DNA from: Psychrobacter sp. NZS113
GTDB taxonomy: Bacteria; Pseudomonadota; Gammaproteobacteria; Pseudomonadales; Moraxellaceae
Assembly: GCF_015864825.1 (NCBI RefSeq)
Contig: NZ_JADYWL010000004.1
Coordinates: 248,001 to 312,000 of the forward strand
Length of the DNA stretch: 64,000 bases
Reading direction: 5' to 3'
A model generated the notes under the pieces. The model did no database searches. It was not told the DNA's origin and worked only from the letters and a program-made list of their open reading frames with translations. Made by a program: the position numbers and the translations under genes. Below are positions 55,454 to 64,000 of this stretch, piece by piece. Each line of letters starts with the position of its first letter. Position 1 is the first letter of the stretch.

Positions 55454-55560
55454 TATAGTCAATTCTCTATAAAAGAGTGCTAGCCTTAACCCCGCTTGAC
55501 GTACCATAGTTACATCTGCACTCGGTTGCCTTGACTCTCTTTTAAACTGAATTAACTATA
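55454..55560. mobile_element. 107-bp MITE-like element, TATAGTCA-ended, class 2
   Basis: Left end TATAGTCAATTCTCTATAAA and right end, in reverse complement TATAGTTAATTCAGTTTAAA, extend to a 24-bp inverted repeat with 20 matches. An inner GAGTGC/GCACTC pair (55475-55480 and 55518-55523) adds to the fold. The interior does not match the class 1 or class 3 elements. No coding capacity. Confidence 0.78.
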
Positions 55561-55601
55561 TTAAAACATATTATTTAACTTAATGCTTATTAATCAATAT
55601 C

Positions 55602-56810
55602 TTAGCGTGTTAATTGCCAGATTGCGACTTGTCCTGAGGTACTTTGAGTCATCAAACGACTGCCTTGTACCTGCAAGCTGCTCAACGCACCTTTAGTTTC
55701 TACGCGGCTGACAATTTTACCACTAGCAGGGTCAAATAAATGGACTACACCATCTAAATCACCAACTGCAATGTAGTTGCCGATCATCACAGGATTGGTC
55801 AAATGACGATAAGCCAACTCTTCACTTTCCCACAATACCGCACCAGTGCTGCGATCATAAGCAACAACCTTACCATCTAAACCAGTCGCAATGACTTGCT
55901 GAGTATTGACGGCCAACGCTTTTAAGCTAGCTTGTTCATTAACGAACATCACTTGGCGCGATGCCAAATCAATACCTAATAACTGACCACTATAACTAAT
56001 GGCGAACATTTGATTTTTATCAACGATAGGCATGCCATCAACATCACTCATGCGCTCAACTTCACTGCTACCAGTACCAACGCCAACGCGTCTTGACCAC
56101 TGCGGCAAGCCATTATCCGCTGTCACTGCATGTAAACGTCCATCGGCCGTAGCCAATAATGCCGTCTTACTATCTAATAGTGTTGGCGCCGCACTGCCAC
56201 GCACACTGATATCTGGTACTTGTGTGGCAAACTGCCATACAGACTGTCCAGTTTGTAGTGATAAGCCATGTAAAAAGCCATTGTTTGCTGACAAAACAAC
56301 ACGGTTATTGGTAATGAGTGCAGGTGTCAACACTGACCCTGATAGCTGTTGCTCCCAGCGTTTTTCGCCAGTGGCACTATCAAACGCCATTACCTGACCG
56401 CTACGCGTGCTGATAATTGCCGTTTGGCTCAATGCATCTAAAGCGACACCACCGGTGATTTGTTCGTCAACATTCACTGACCATAGACGCTCACCAGTAT
56501 TATTAAAACCAGTCAATTCACCACCGCGTGATGCAGTAACGATTTGTCCATTGGTGTAACCAACCTGCAAATCTAGTGGATCTTTTTTACTGACTTTTTT
56601 ATTACCGACATCCGTACTAAAAACAGGTTGTAGTACACTAATAGGCTCAGCAATCTGTACCAGCTTTACCGGATCATTGACAATGGGTTTGATACCGCGA
56701 TTACACCCAATCACTGCAGTACTCATTACTGCCAGTACGGCCACATGCATAACCGTCGTTTTGATGGTTTTAGCTTTTGAGGTTTTGCTAGAGCGAATAG
56801 ATTGAGTCAT
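55602..56810 (-). CDS. bamB: Outer-membrane assembly lipoprotein BamB
   Basis: A WD40-like beta-propeller lipoprotein that helps BamA insert outer-membrane proteins. The 402 residues start with a signal ending in lipobox AVIGC (Cys36), and have repeated PQQ-type motifs such as GVALDALSQTAIISTRSGQV, AFDSATGEKRWEQQL and YDRSTGAVLWES. It lies between yfgM and der, the normal context. Confidence 0.95.
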   Translation of the reverse strand: MTQSIRSSKTSKAKTIKTTVMHVAVLAVMSTAVIGCNRGIKPIVNDPVKLVQIAEPISVLQPVFSTDVGNKKVSKKDPLDLQVGYTNGQIVTASRGGELTGFNNTGERLWSVNVDEQITGGVALDALSQTAIISTRSGQVMAFDSATGEKRWEQQLSGSVLTPALITNNRVVLSANNGFLHGLSLQTGQSVWQFATQVPDISVRGSAAPTLLDSKTALLATADGRLHAVTADNGLPQWSRRVGVGTGSSEVERMSDVDGMPIVDKNQMFAISYSGQLLGIDLASRQVMFVNEQASLKALAVNTQQVIATGLDGKVVAYDRSTGAVLWESEELAYRHLTNPVMIGNYIAVGDLDGVVHLFDPASGKIVSRVETKGALSSLQVQGSRLMTQSTSGQVAIWQLTR

Positions 56811-57061
56811 TATAAGTTCTCACTACAAATAAATTATTATTAATTAGTAAATTAGCTATCGATAAATAACTAATCGACTAATAGTATTAGCAAAGCACGT
56901 CAAATCAGCGCCCTGTGTCGTAATGTGCTACTGATTTACTGCGCCATTTAGTATATAGAACTGGTATATGGAACAATGTTAGTTGGTTAGTTACTGACTA
57001 TCAGTACAGCTAAGTAGAATACAAGTGCCATTATTAGTCAATAATATTTACGACGATACGA

Positions 57062-57859
57062 CTATTGCGTAACCTCAGCAGCAGATGCTTCTGCAGAGTC
57101 AGCGGTCACTGGTAACTGGACAGAAGCGTTTGACTCTTGGATAAGGCTGGCTTGGTCTTCGATAGGCTCAGGCACCGTACCCAAGCTTTCCATCTTTAAC
57201 GCCAATACTGCACGCGTTTCTTGACGGCTGCGTAACAGCTCCCAAGCATTGTTGTACGATTTAACTGCTGATTCTTTATTGTCTTGTACTAAGTAGATAT
57301 CACCTAGCAGTTCTTGCTGACTGGCTTCAAAAGAGCTTGGCATGTCCTTTTTAGCTTCTGCCAATGCTGCATCTGTGTCACCTGTCGCCAACAACGTTTT
57401 TGCATAACGCAAACGAGTAATAGCCTCTAAGCCTGCATCACCCAAATCGATTGCCAGTGCTTTCTTAAAAGTCTCTGTAGCAGCAGCAAAATCGTCGCTA
57501 TCAACTTCATGACGAGCTTTAATCATCAATGCTTGCCATGCATAGACTGACTCACCATGCGTACTCACCAATGTATCGATATCACTGCTCAGTTGTGTAC
57601 GGCTCTGTTCAAGCGCTGCCTGTGCCTCTGCTTCTAAATCAGGGTTTTGTGATGACAAGCTAACTTCTTCATTCAATCGCTGAATATCAGCATAACTATC
57701 CGCCGCCACAGTATCCACCCGTGCATGATTGTCCTGCCAATACGTCCAACCAAAATAGGCGGCCAATGCTAATAAAATCGCAGTGACAATATAGCTGCCG
57801 TATTGCTTTAGCGCTTGCATTGAATTGTCTGCATTCGGCGAATTGGGGGTCAGAGCCAT
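57062..57859 (-). CDS. yfgM: YfgM-family TPR membrane protein
   Basis: A 265-residue protein with a single N-terminal membrane helix (about residues 21-43, YIVTAILLALAAYFGWTYW) and a periplasmic TPR_21 domain (YAWQALMIKARHEVDSDDFA, ALAIDLGDAGLEAITRLRYA, PSSFEASQQELLGDIYLVQ). E. coli YfgM associates with SecYEG and PpiD in periplasmic chaperoning. It is between hisS and bamB as in most gammaproteobacteria. It has an acidic C-terminal tail. Confidence 0.92.
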   Translation of the reverse strand: MALTPNSPNADNSMQALKQYGSYIVTAILLALAAYFGWTYWQDNHARVDTVAADSYADIQRLNEEVSLSSQNPDLEAEAQAALEQSRTQLSSDIDTLVSTHGESVYAWQALMIKARHEVDSDDFAAATETFKKALAIDLGDAGLEAITRLRYAKTLLATGDTDAALAEAKKDMPSSFEASQQELLGDIYLVQDNKESAVKSYNNAWELLRSRQETRAVLALKMESLGTVPEPIEDQASLIQESNASVQLPVTADSAEASAAEVTQ

Positions 57860-57922
57860 ATCTATTTACCTGATAAATTTATATTAAATTGCTGATGCTA
57901 AAACTGAGGAAGCCGAAACCGA

Positions 57923-59212
57923 TCAGTTACGAGAAAAATTGTCTTTATTTGACAACCAATCTGTCGCAACCGTCTGTTGCTCACCCGTCTGCATATCCTT
58001 CACACTAATGGTATTATCATCCAACTCTTGCTGAGCAATAATAACCGTTAATGCAGCACCTGACTTATCCGCTTTTTTCATTTGCGCTTTTAGGCTGGTT
58101 GCACTTGCCATTTTGACCCGTACATCTGGACGACTGTAACGCAAGTCCTGTGCATAACCAATACCAGCACTATAGACTTCTGGATGAGCGACTACAAATA
58201 CATCACAAGCAGGTATATCAGAGATCGGTGCCACCGCTTCCATCAACAACAATAAACGCTCAAGCCCCATCGCAAACCCAACACCGGGCTCAGACTTCAC
58301 TGGCTTACTGGCATCGGTACCGATAGATTTTAGCTGTCCAACTAGACCATCATAACGGCCGCCAGCACACACAGTAGCTTGACTACCAAGCTTATCTGTT
58401 ACCCATTCAAAGACGGTTTTATTATAGTAATCAAGCCCACGTACCAGATGCGGATTAATCTCAAATTTGATACCAAGTGTCGTCAAATACGCTTGTACTT
58501 GCTCAAAATGCGCCATGCTATCCGCACCCAAAAATTCAGCTAGCTTTGGCGCGTCTGCCAATACAGCTTGGGTACTCGCTTCTTTACTGTCTAGAATGCG
58601 TAGTGGATTGGTCGTTAGACGGCGCTTGCTGTCTTCGTCGAGCTGATCTTTTTTATCCGTCAAATAAGCCACAAGTGCTTCGCGATAAGCGTAACGCTCA
58701 TCCAGCTCCCCTAGACTATTCAGCTGCAAATGCATCTCGTCTTTTAGACCCAACTCTTGCCACATTAAATGGGTCATCGCAATCAATTCAGCATCAGCAT
58801 CTGGCAATGCACTACCGAAGCTTTCGACACCCAACTGATGGAACTGACGATAACGGCCTTTTTGTGGACGCTCATAGCGAAACATCGGACCGATATACCA
58901 TAATTTGGGTGTATCGCCGCGCAGTAGATTGTGCTCAATCACTGCACGTACTGCACCAGCGGTACCTTCAGGACGTAGTGCCAATGGCGTTGGTGGATCA
59001 GACTTATCAGTGAAGCTATACATCTCTTTTTCGACGATATCTGTTGCGCCGCCGATAGCACGTGCAAACAAATCGGTCTGCTCAACGATTGGCAAACGAA
59101 TATGCTCATAGCCGTATCTGCCCAAAACGTCAGCCAGTATTGCCTCTAAATGTAACCATTTTGCGGACTGGTCAGGCAAAATATCATTGAACCCTTTGAT
59201 AGCTTTAATCAT
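57923..59212 (-). CDS. hisS: Histidyl-tRNA synthetase
   Basis: A class II aminoacyl-tRNA synthetase of 429 residues. It has motif 1 region [21 protein letters not shown], motif 2 [21 protein letters not shown], the histidine-specific [15 protein letters not shown], motif 3 [15 protein letters not shown], and a C-terminal anticodon-binding domain ([17 protein letters not shown]). It is in the ispG-hisS-yfgM order usual for the group. Confidence 0.97.
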   Translation of the reverse strand: MIKAIKGFNDILPDQSAKWLHLEAILADVLGRYGYEHIRLPIVEQTDLFARAIGGATDIVEKEMYSFTDKSDPPTPLALRPEGTAGAVRAVIEHNLLRGDTPKLWYIGPMFRYERPQKGRYRQFHQLGVESFGSALPDADAELIAMTHLMWQELGLKDEMHLQLNSLGELDERYAYREALVAYLTDKKDQLDEDSKRRLTTNPLRILDSKEASTQAVLADAPKLAEFLGADSMAHFEQVQAYLTTLGIKFEINPHLVRGLDYYNKTVFEWVTDKLGSQATVCAGGRYDGLVGQLKSIGTDASKPVKSEPGVGFAMGLERLLLLMEAVAPISDIPACDVFVVAHPEVYSAGIGYAQDLRYSRPDVRVKMASATSLKAQMKKADKSGAALTVIIAQQELDDNTISVKDMQTGEQQTVATDWLSNKDNFSRN

Positions 59213-59341
59213 GGTACGGTCGTATCCTTAAAATTTTTAACAAGTATGTCTATCATTTTTTACTAACAGTGGCGTATTATTTTTAATGGCACGATTGTTT
59301 TTAATAGTCGCCTACTGTTTTCATTCAAAACGCTTTGCGTT

Positions 59342-60457
59342 TTATTTTACTCGAATAATCTCATTTTCACGCTGTTTGGCGAGGTCTGCGGCGTGAGCGC
59401 GTACCATACCTTCTATTTCGTCAACCAGATTATTGGTATCAATAAGATGGCTTTTTTCACCCATACGATATACCAAGGACTTACGTGCAGCGCCAACGAT
59501 ACCAATATCCGACTCTTTCGCTTCACCTGGGCCGTTCACTTTACAGCCAATCACTGACAAATTCATCGGTTCACGGATATCTTCTAAGCGTGACTCTAAC
59601 GCGGTCATCACTCTAATCACATCAAACTCTTGACGTGAGCAACTTGGACAAGCGATAAAGTTAACACCATTAGAACGAATATTTAATGATTTTAGAATAT
59701 CAAAACCAATTTTAATTTCTTCTTCAGGCTCTGCTGCTAGAGAGATACGAATGGTATCGCCGATACCATCTAACAATAAACCACCTAAAGCGATTGCAGA
59801 CTTTACGGCGCCAGTACGATAAACGCCAGCCTCTGTCACACCAAGATGTAATGGATTATCGATTTGAGCAGATATAAGGCGATAAGCATCCAATGTCAAA
59901 AACACATTACTGGCTTTGACCGACACTTTATATTGATCAAAATTTAGACGCTCTAATATATCAATGTGGCGCATCGCAGATTCGAGCATGGCAGCGCCAG
60001 TTGGCTCAGTATATTTACGCTGAATGTCTTTTTCTAAAGAACCTGCATTCACACCAATACGAATAGGAATATTATAATGTTTGGCACAAGCGACGACTTC
60101 ACGTACTTTGGCATCGCTGCCGATGTTGCCTGGGTTGATACGTAGACAATCAGCGCCCGCTTCGGCCACTGCCAATGCAATCTTATGATCAAAATGCACA
60201 TCAGCAATCAAAGGGACACTGACCAATTTACGAATTTCGCCAAACGCTTTGACGGTATCCATCGTGGGCGTCGAGACACGCATCAGATCAGCACCTGCTT
60301 CAACACAGCGTTCGATCTGAGCAACAGTCGCTGCCACATCACAAGTGTCAGTATTTGTCATACTTTGCACACTGATCGGTGCATCACCACCAATCGCAAC
60401 ATCACCGACATATATTTTTTTGGTAAGGCGACGGTTAATAGGCGCTGACGTTGACAT
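59342..60457 (-). CDS. ispG: 4-hydroxy-3-methylbut-2-en-1-yl diphosphate synthase
   Basis: A [4Fe-4S] enzyme in the penultimate step of the MEP isoprenoid pathway, completing with dxr and uppS the isoprenoid theme of the window. It has [25 protein letters not shown] and the cluster ligands in [13 protein letters not shown] and [18 protein letters not shown]. About 371 residues. ATG 60457 is used, with AAAGGG seven bases upstream; a longer frame would start at TTG 60463. Confidence 0.96.
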   Translation of the reverse strand: MSTSAPINRRLTKKIYVGDVAIGGDAPISVQSMTNTDTCDVAATVAQIERCVEAGADLMRVSTPTMDTVKAFGEIRKLVSVPLIADVHFDHKIALAVAEAGADCLRINPGNIGSDAKVREVVACAKHYNIPIRIGVNAGSLEKDIQRKYTEPTGAAMLESAMRHIDILERLNFDQYKVSVKASNVFLTLDAYRLISAQIDNPLHLGVTEAGVYRTGAVKSAIALGGLLLDGIGDTIRISLAAEPEEEIKIGFDILKSLNIRSNGVNFIACPSCSRQEFDVIRVMTALESRLEDIREPMNLSVIGCKVNGPGEAKESDIGIVGAARKSLVYRMGEKSHLIDTNNLVDEIEGMVRAHAADLAKQRENEIIRVK

Positions 60458-60538
60458 AGACAAACCCTTTTATTAGAGCGAAAAAAATATAGAAGACACA
60501 TGCTTATAATAACTATAAACAGCTATTGGCTTTGGCAA

Positions 60539-61357
60539 TTAAGGTGCTAGTTCAAAACTGGCTTGATTATCAGTGGCATAAGAATCTAACGCAACCGCTT
60601 CTTGGTTGAGCGTCAAGCTAACGTTATCGACGTTATCAATTTTCACACTGAACGGCGGTGTGCCTGACAACTGATAATCACCCGTTGTTTGCGAACCCTC
60701 TATTAAAGTGCTACCAGAGGCATCAATGATGCTAATGACTGCAGTATCAGTCAGTTTGACTTCCAACGCAGCTGGCCCTACTTCAGCACCGCCTAAATTT
60801 AATGCAGAGCCAGACGCGCCAACGCCAGTTGCACTATCAATCGCAGCGCCTTGGGCTTGTTCTATTTCAGACACATCATCTACTGTAGCTTCTGGTTCTG
60901 CGTTATTTTCTTTACTGGCATTGCTCACCATACGGAACAAGAAAACTGCCAAAACAATGACGCCAATGATGGCCAAAATCAGTAACGGGTTAAAGCGAAT
61001 GCGGTTACGGGTATCGCGCTGCAACGTGCCCATCGGACGCAATGGTGTATTCGTATTATTAACCGATTTAGCCTTAAGTTCACTAGGATAAGCCGCATCA
61101 AAACTGCTAGCGACTTTGGTTGCATCCAATCCCAAAAATTTGGCATAGTTTATTGCAAAACCACGAGCAAACGTTGCTTGTGGTAAATCAGCAAAATTCT
61201 CATTTTCTAGCGCTTGTAAATGACGCTTTAAAATAAATAACTCGGCAGCTGCCTCTTCTAAGCTGATCTGCTTAGATTTTCGGGCTTGCTGCAACATGGC
61301 ACCAAATGATCCCTGAGCGTTAGATTGAGTGTTTAATGAGGGGTTGGTCATTTCCAT
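60539..61357 (-). CDS. rodZ: RodZ-like cytoskeletal / cell-shape protein
   Basis: A 272-residue bitopic protein with an N-terminal helix-turn-helix (GAMLQQARKSKQISLEEAAAEL, LKRHLQALENENFADLPQ), a basic juxtamembrane segment (QRDTRNRIRFN), one membrane helix (PLLILAIIGVIVLAVFLF) and a periplasmic DUF4115-like beta domain (VISIIDASGSTLIEGSQTTG). E. coli RodZ links MreB filaments to the membrane. Its start overlaps the pilW stop by 10 bases. Confidence 0.9.
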   Translation of the reverse strand: MEMTNPSLNTQSNAQGSFGAMLQQARKSKQISLEEAAAELFILKRHLQALENENFADLPQATFARGFAINYAKFLGLDATKVASSFDAAYPSELKAKSVNNTNTPLRPMGTLQRDTRNRIRFNPLLILAIIGVIVLAVFLFRMVSNASKENNAEPEATVDDVSEIEQAQGAAIDSATGVGASGSALNLGGAEVGPAALEVKLTDTAVISIIDASGSTLIEGSQTTGDYQLSGTPPFSVKIDNVDNVSLTLNQEAVALDSYATDNQASFELAP

Positions 61358-62355
61358 GGTGCCTCTGGATTGTTAAGCCAAGTCTTAAGTTTTTTTGCTT
61401 CATCACTTAATGGATAAGCGGATAAAAGCTGCTGTGCTAATTTTTGACGTGTCGCTATATTATTTTGCGCAGCAGCAAGTTTAATACCTTGTAATAGTAC
61501 GCGCGGGCTAACACCCTGCCTTTGTACTATCACCAATGTTTCATCATAAAGTCTTTGAGCCTGTGGAATACGCTGTTGCTCAAACAATAAATCTACCAAT
61601 TCAATATGGGCAATAATGCTATTACGATTGCCATCAAGCGCACGTAAAAATGCTCTAGAAGCGGCACTGCGATCACCTAGCTGTAAATACGTGCGACCTA
61701 AGTTCTCTAACGCACCAATACGCCCTTCGTAACCCAATGCTGAACCTGCAATCTCAAACTGCTCAGCCGCCTCACTATAACGCTTCATCTGTGACAAATA
61801 AACGCCATAGTTATTATTTGCTTGCTCAAAATCTTTATCAAGTGCAATCGCCTTCTTGAAGTATTCATCAGCTTTTTCAAGATTGCGCGGACTGCCCTCT
61901 TGCTGCAGCAAAACACCCATCATATCATAGGCTGGCGCGTAACGGCTATCAGCAGCAAAGGCTTTTTCTAGTTGGCGCTGGGCCGTATCGAGATCGTTTT
62001 CACGAATGTATTGCGCGGCAAGTGAGGTGCGCACGCGAGCCACTTCTTTTTGATCAGTTTTGCGATTATCACTGGATCGTGTAGATCCTTGATAGACCGT
62101 GCTACTAGTCGATCCATTGGTTGGTGTACTCTGGCAACCAGTCAGCAATAACCCTATAAGCGCTGTTGCTAGCACCATATGCTTAAGGCTCGGTGTTTGG
62201 TTCGTCACTGCACTCAACTGCCTACGATCTTTAGAAAATAATGTTTGATATTTAAACTGACAAGAATTTTTAGAAGTCATCATAGCCGCCATCATAAAAC
62301 TGTGATTCAATGCGTTCGATCCTCGAGGCATCAGTTTAATAGATTTAACCCCCAT
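61348..62355 (-). CDS. pilW: Type IV pilus biogenesis/stability TPR lipoprotein PilW (PilF)
   Basis: A TPR lipoprotein required for assembling the PilQ secretin in the outer membrane. The lipobox LLLTGC is at Cys74 if the first ATG is used, so the true start is probably further in, for instance ATG 62280 or 62178; no Shine-Dalgarno decides it. Repeats include AAQYIRENDLDTAQRQLEKA, EKADEYFKKAIALDKDFEQANNNYG and LENLGRTYLQLGDRSAASRAFLRAL. It is followed by rodZ as in other gammaproteobacteria. Confidence 0.88.
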   Translation of the reverse strand: MGVKSIKLMPRGSNALNHSFMMAAMMTSKNSCQFKYQTLFSKDRRQLSAVTNQTPSLKHMVLATALIGLLLTGCQSTPTNGSTSSTVYQGSTRSSDNRKTDQKEVARVRTSLAAQYIRENDLDTAQRQLEKAFAADSRYAPAYDMMGVLLQQEGSPRNLEKADEYFKKAIALDKDFEQANNNYGVYLSQMKRYSEAAEQFEIAGSALGYEGRIGALENLGRTYLQLGDRSAASRAFLRALDGNRNSIIAHIELVDLLFEQQRIPQAQRLYDETLVIVQRQGVSPRVLLQGIKLAAAQNNIATRQKLAQQLLSAYPLSDEAKKLKTWLNNPEAPWK

Positions 62356-62495
62356 AAGTACAATTTAGTTGTGATTAATTGCTGTACTCATCAATACTGA
62401 TTGTTATTGCTACATTTTTATTACCATTGCGACAGATAAAAGACAGCTTATCTTCGAAGACAAGCAAATACTAAACTTACCTGTCTAAGGTCCTA

Positions 62496-63725
62496 CTAAA
62501 CGTTTTCACGGTCTTTAATACTCTGCTGCCATGCGGCTGAGCGTCTAGTACGATCTGCCACTTGTCCAACCAATTGACCACAGGCCGCATCAATATCATC
62601 ACCGCGGGTTTGACGAATGGTACAAACAAAACCTGCTTCGCTTAGTATATTACTAAAAGCGTGAATGCGGTTGTTGCTTGATTTGTCGTAGTTTGCATGT
62701 GGGAACGGATTGAATGGGATCAAGTTAATCTTACTTGGTAGCCCCTCTAATAGTGCAACCAACTGATGAGCATGCTCGTTGCTATCATTAACCCCATCAA
62801 GCATTACATACTCAATCGTAACGTGTTTTTTGTGACGTGGATTGACGTCAAATACATAGTTTTTTGCCGCAGCGATCAGCTCTTCTAGCGGATACTTCTT
62901 ATTAATTGGCACCAGCTCATTACGCAGCTCATCATTGGGTGCATGTAATGAAATGGCCAATGCCACATCGATATCTTGCGCCAACTGATACATCTTAGGT
63001 ACGACACCTGAAGTCGATAATGTGACTCGGCGCTTTGACAATCCATAAGCATGATCGCTGAGCATCAGCTCCATTGAGCCAACCACTGGTTTATAATTCA
63101 ATAGCGGCTCACCCATTCCCATCATCACGACGTTGGTGACGTTATTTTCCCATAGACTATGATCGACGTTTTCTAAGCTGTCATTTTCGTCAGTCATATA
63201 AGAAGCATTGGCCACCCACAGCTGCCCAATAATCTCAGCAGCGGTTAAATCACGCTCAAACCCTTGCTTGCCCGTACTACAAAAACTACAGTCCAACGCA
63301 CAGCCTACTTGCGAAGACACACACAATGTCTTACGGCCGTTTAGTTTGCTGTCATCTGCAGGAATAAGAACGGTCTCAACCAATGAGCCACCCGTGACTT
63401 CAAATACCCATTTACGCGTGCCATCATCACTATATTGACGATGAATCACCTTTGGCGGAATGACACAAGCGTTGAGTGATAACTTATCACGCAATGATTT
63501 GCTAAGATTGGTCATTTGCTCAAAATCTGTCACGCCCTGCTGATATATCCACCTAACCACCTGCGTTGAACGAAAAGGCTTTTCGCCAATGCTCTTAAAA
63601 TACTCTGCAAGTTGGGCTTGCGTCATTCCTAACAGATTGGTTTTTGCCTGAGCTTCATCAACTAGCTTGATGCTATCTGTCAGCTTAGCAGGGATATGTT
63701 GGATCGGTGATTGAACAGTGGACAT
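62496..63725 (-). CDS. rlmN: 23S rRNA (A2503-C2) / tRNA (A37-C2) methyltransferase
   Basis: A radical-SAM methyl synthase that methylates A2503 of 23S rRNA and A37 of some tRNAs. The 409 residues carry CxxxCxxC at Cys142/146/149 ([12 protein letters not shown]), GMGEPLLNY, and the catalytic C-terminal Cys in DIDAACGQL; a second catalytic Cys lies near residue 135 ([10 protein letters not shown]). The ATG is preceded by AAAGG at 9 bases. It begins the rlmN-pilW-rodZ-ispG-hisS-yfgM-bamB-der run. Confidence 0.97.
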   Translation of the reverse strand: MSTVQSPIQHIPAKLTDSIKLVDEAQAKTNLLGMTQAQLAEYFKSIGEKPFRSTQVVRWIYQQGVTDFEQMTNLSKSLRDKLSLNACVIPPKVIHRQYSDDGTRKWVFEVTGGSLVETVLIPADDSKLNGRKTLCVSSQVGCALDCSFCSTGKQGFERDLTAAEIIGQLWVANASYMTDENDSLENVDHSLWENNVTNVVMMGMGEPLLNYKPVVGSMELMLSDHAYGLSKRRVTLSTSGVVPKMYQLAQDIDVALAISLHAPNDELRNELVPINKKYPLEELIAAAKNYVFDVNPRHKKHVTIEYVMLDGVNDSNEHAHQLVALLEGLPSKINLIPFNPFPHANYDKSSNNRIHAFSNILSEAGFVCTIRQTRGDDIDAACGQLVGQVADRTRRSAAWQQSIKDRENV

Positions 63726-63912
63726 AATAGATAACCTTTTTGCATAAGCTTAGATAAGCGGTGCAATTGTTTATATGAATGTTGTCATACATGATATATA
63801 AGTGCATGAGCAATCCGTTATGAGCGCATTCGATAAAAACATGCTGATAAGGGATTGATAACGCTCAGTAAAATTAATAATGAGGCAAGTCATTAAGAAT
63901 TTCAATGAATAA

Positions 63913-64000
63913 TATGGTCACAGAACTCTAAAGCGGATACAAGGCAGCCGACTACAGATTGTACAAGTAGTACATCTAAGGAGGGTAACGCCGTAGCAGT
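63913..64000. mobile_element. Intergenic repeat, TATAGTCA-ended class 1, copy C (cut by window edge)
   Basis: Begins TATGGTCACAGAACTCTAAA and continues with ACAAGGCAGCCG, GATTGTACAAGTAGTACATC, GGAGGGTAACGCCGTAGCAG before the window ends. The match to copies A and B is high. It lies upstream of rlmN; no gene was seen in 63726-63912. Confidence 0.85.

Noticed and set aside
1..64000. CRISPR array, prophage, toxin-antitoxin or defence island
   Set aside because: No regular spacer-repeat array, phage gene run or recognisable defence genes were seen; the RHH protein has no toxin partner and belongs to the RHH_4 type rather than antitoxin groups.

Overview
The window is about 64 kb of a moderately AT-rich gammaproteobacterial chromosome. 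Gene content, gene order and protein style point to Moraxellaceae, most likely Psychrobacter: a compact frr-uppS-cdsA-dxr block, the rlmN-pilW-rodZ-ispG-hisS-yfgM-bamB-der block, a PilW-type type IV pilus protein, proteins with long Q/S/T-rich linkers, and short TATAGTCA-ended intergenic repeats. The genus is inferred from style and gene order, not from a marker-gene comparison. Most genes are housekeeping and lie on the minus strand.

Layout. 1-6.0 kb: isoprenoid and phospholipid precursor genes (dxr, cdsA, uppS), ribosome recycling (frr), UMP kinase (pyrH) and rimO with an unusual N-terminal extension. 6.1-9.3 kb: the nitrogen two-component pair glnL/glnG (ntrB/ntrC). 9.5-16.3 kb: tRNA-Leu(UAG), a butanediol-type dehydrogenase, then the only scrambled part of the window. 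That part holds a 145-bp MITE, a decayed duplicate of a Ser/Thr kinase 3' end, and an IS-end-like element that carries a 263-bp MITE with perfect 20-bp inverted repeats inside it. It is followed by an RHH protein whose stop codon comes from the element end, a DJ-1/PfpI protein, the intact kinase, a DUF815 ATPase and RNase Z. 16.3-23 kb: a small membrane protein, a GST, a tandem pair of RarD/EamA-like transporters each with a near-identical hairpin terminator beside it, and gyrA with wild-type QRDR residues. 23.3-31.7 kb: a small membrane protein, cmoM, a ferric-iron ABC transporter (fbpABC) behind a Fur-box-like promoter, rsmE and waaA. 31.8-35.6 kb: a Sel1-repeat protein, cardiolipin synthase, and tRNA-Val and tRNA-Asp. 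36.3-38.3 kb: an OmpK/Tsx-like porin and a D-cysteine desulfhydrase-family enzyme. 38.4-45.3 kb: a nine-gene molybdenum-cofactor and molybdate-uptake cluster (moeA-moaA-moaB-mobA-moaC-moaD-moaE-modA-modB) with no modC. 45.7-51.5 kb: cell-envelope genes (MltB-type lytic transglycosylase, NlpD-like protein, surE, a small secreted protein, a PBP5/6-type carboxypeptidase). 51.6-53.5 kb: an orphan sensor kinase with a receiver-like tail that lacks the acidic residues. 53.7-63.7 kb: der, bamB, yfgM, hisS, ispG, rodZ, pilW, rlmN.

No CRISPR array, prophage or complete transposase gene was seen. The least ordinary material is the short mobile-element layer. Five TATAGTCA-ended elements of three sequence classes, plus fragments of a second IS-related family, sit between housekeeping genes and in one place have truncated or duplicated neighbouring genes. 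I did not find a convincing new multi-gene system.
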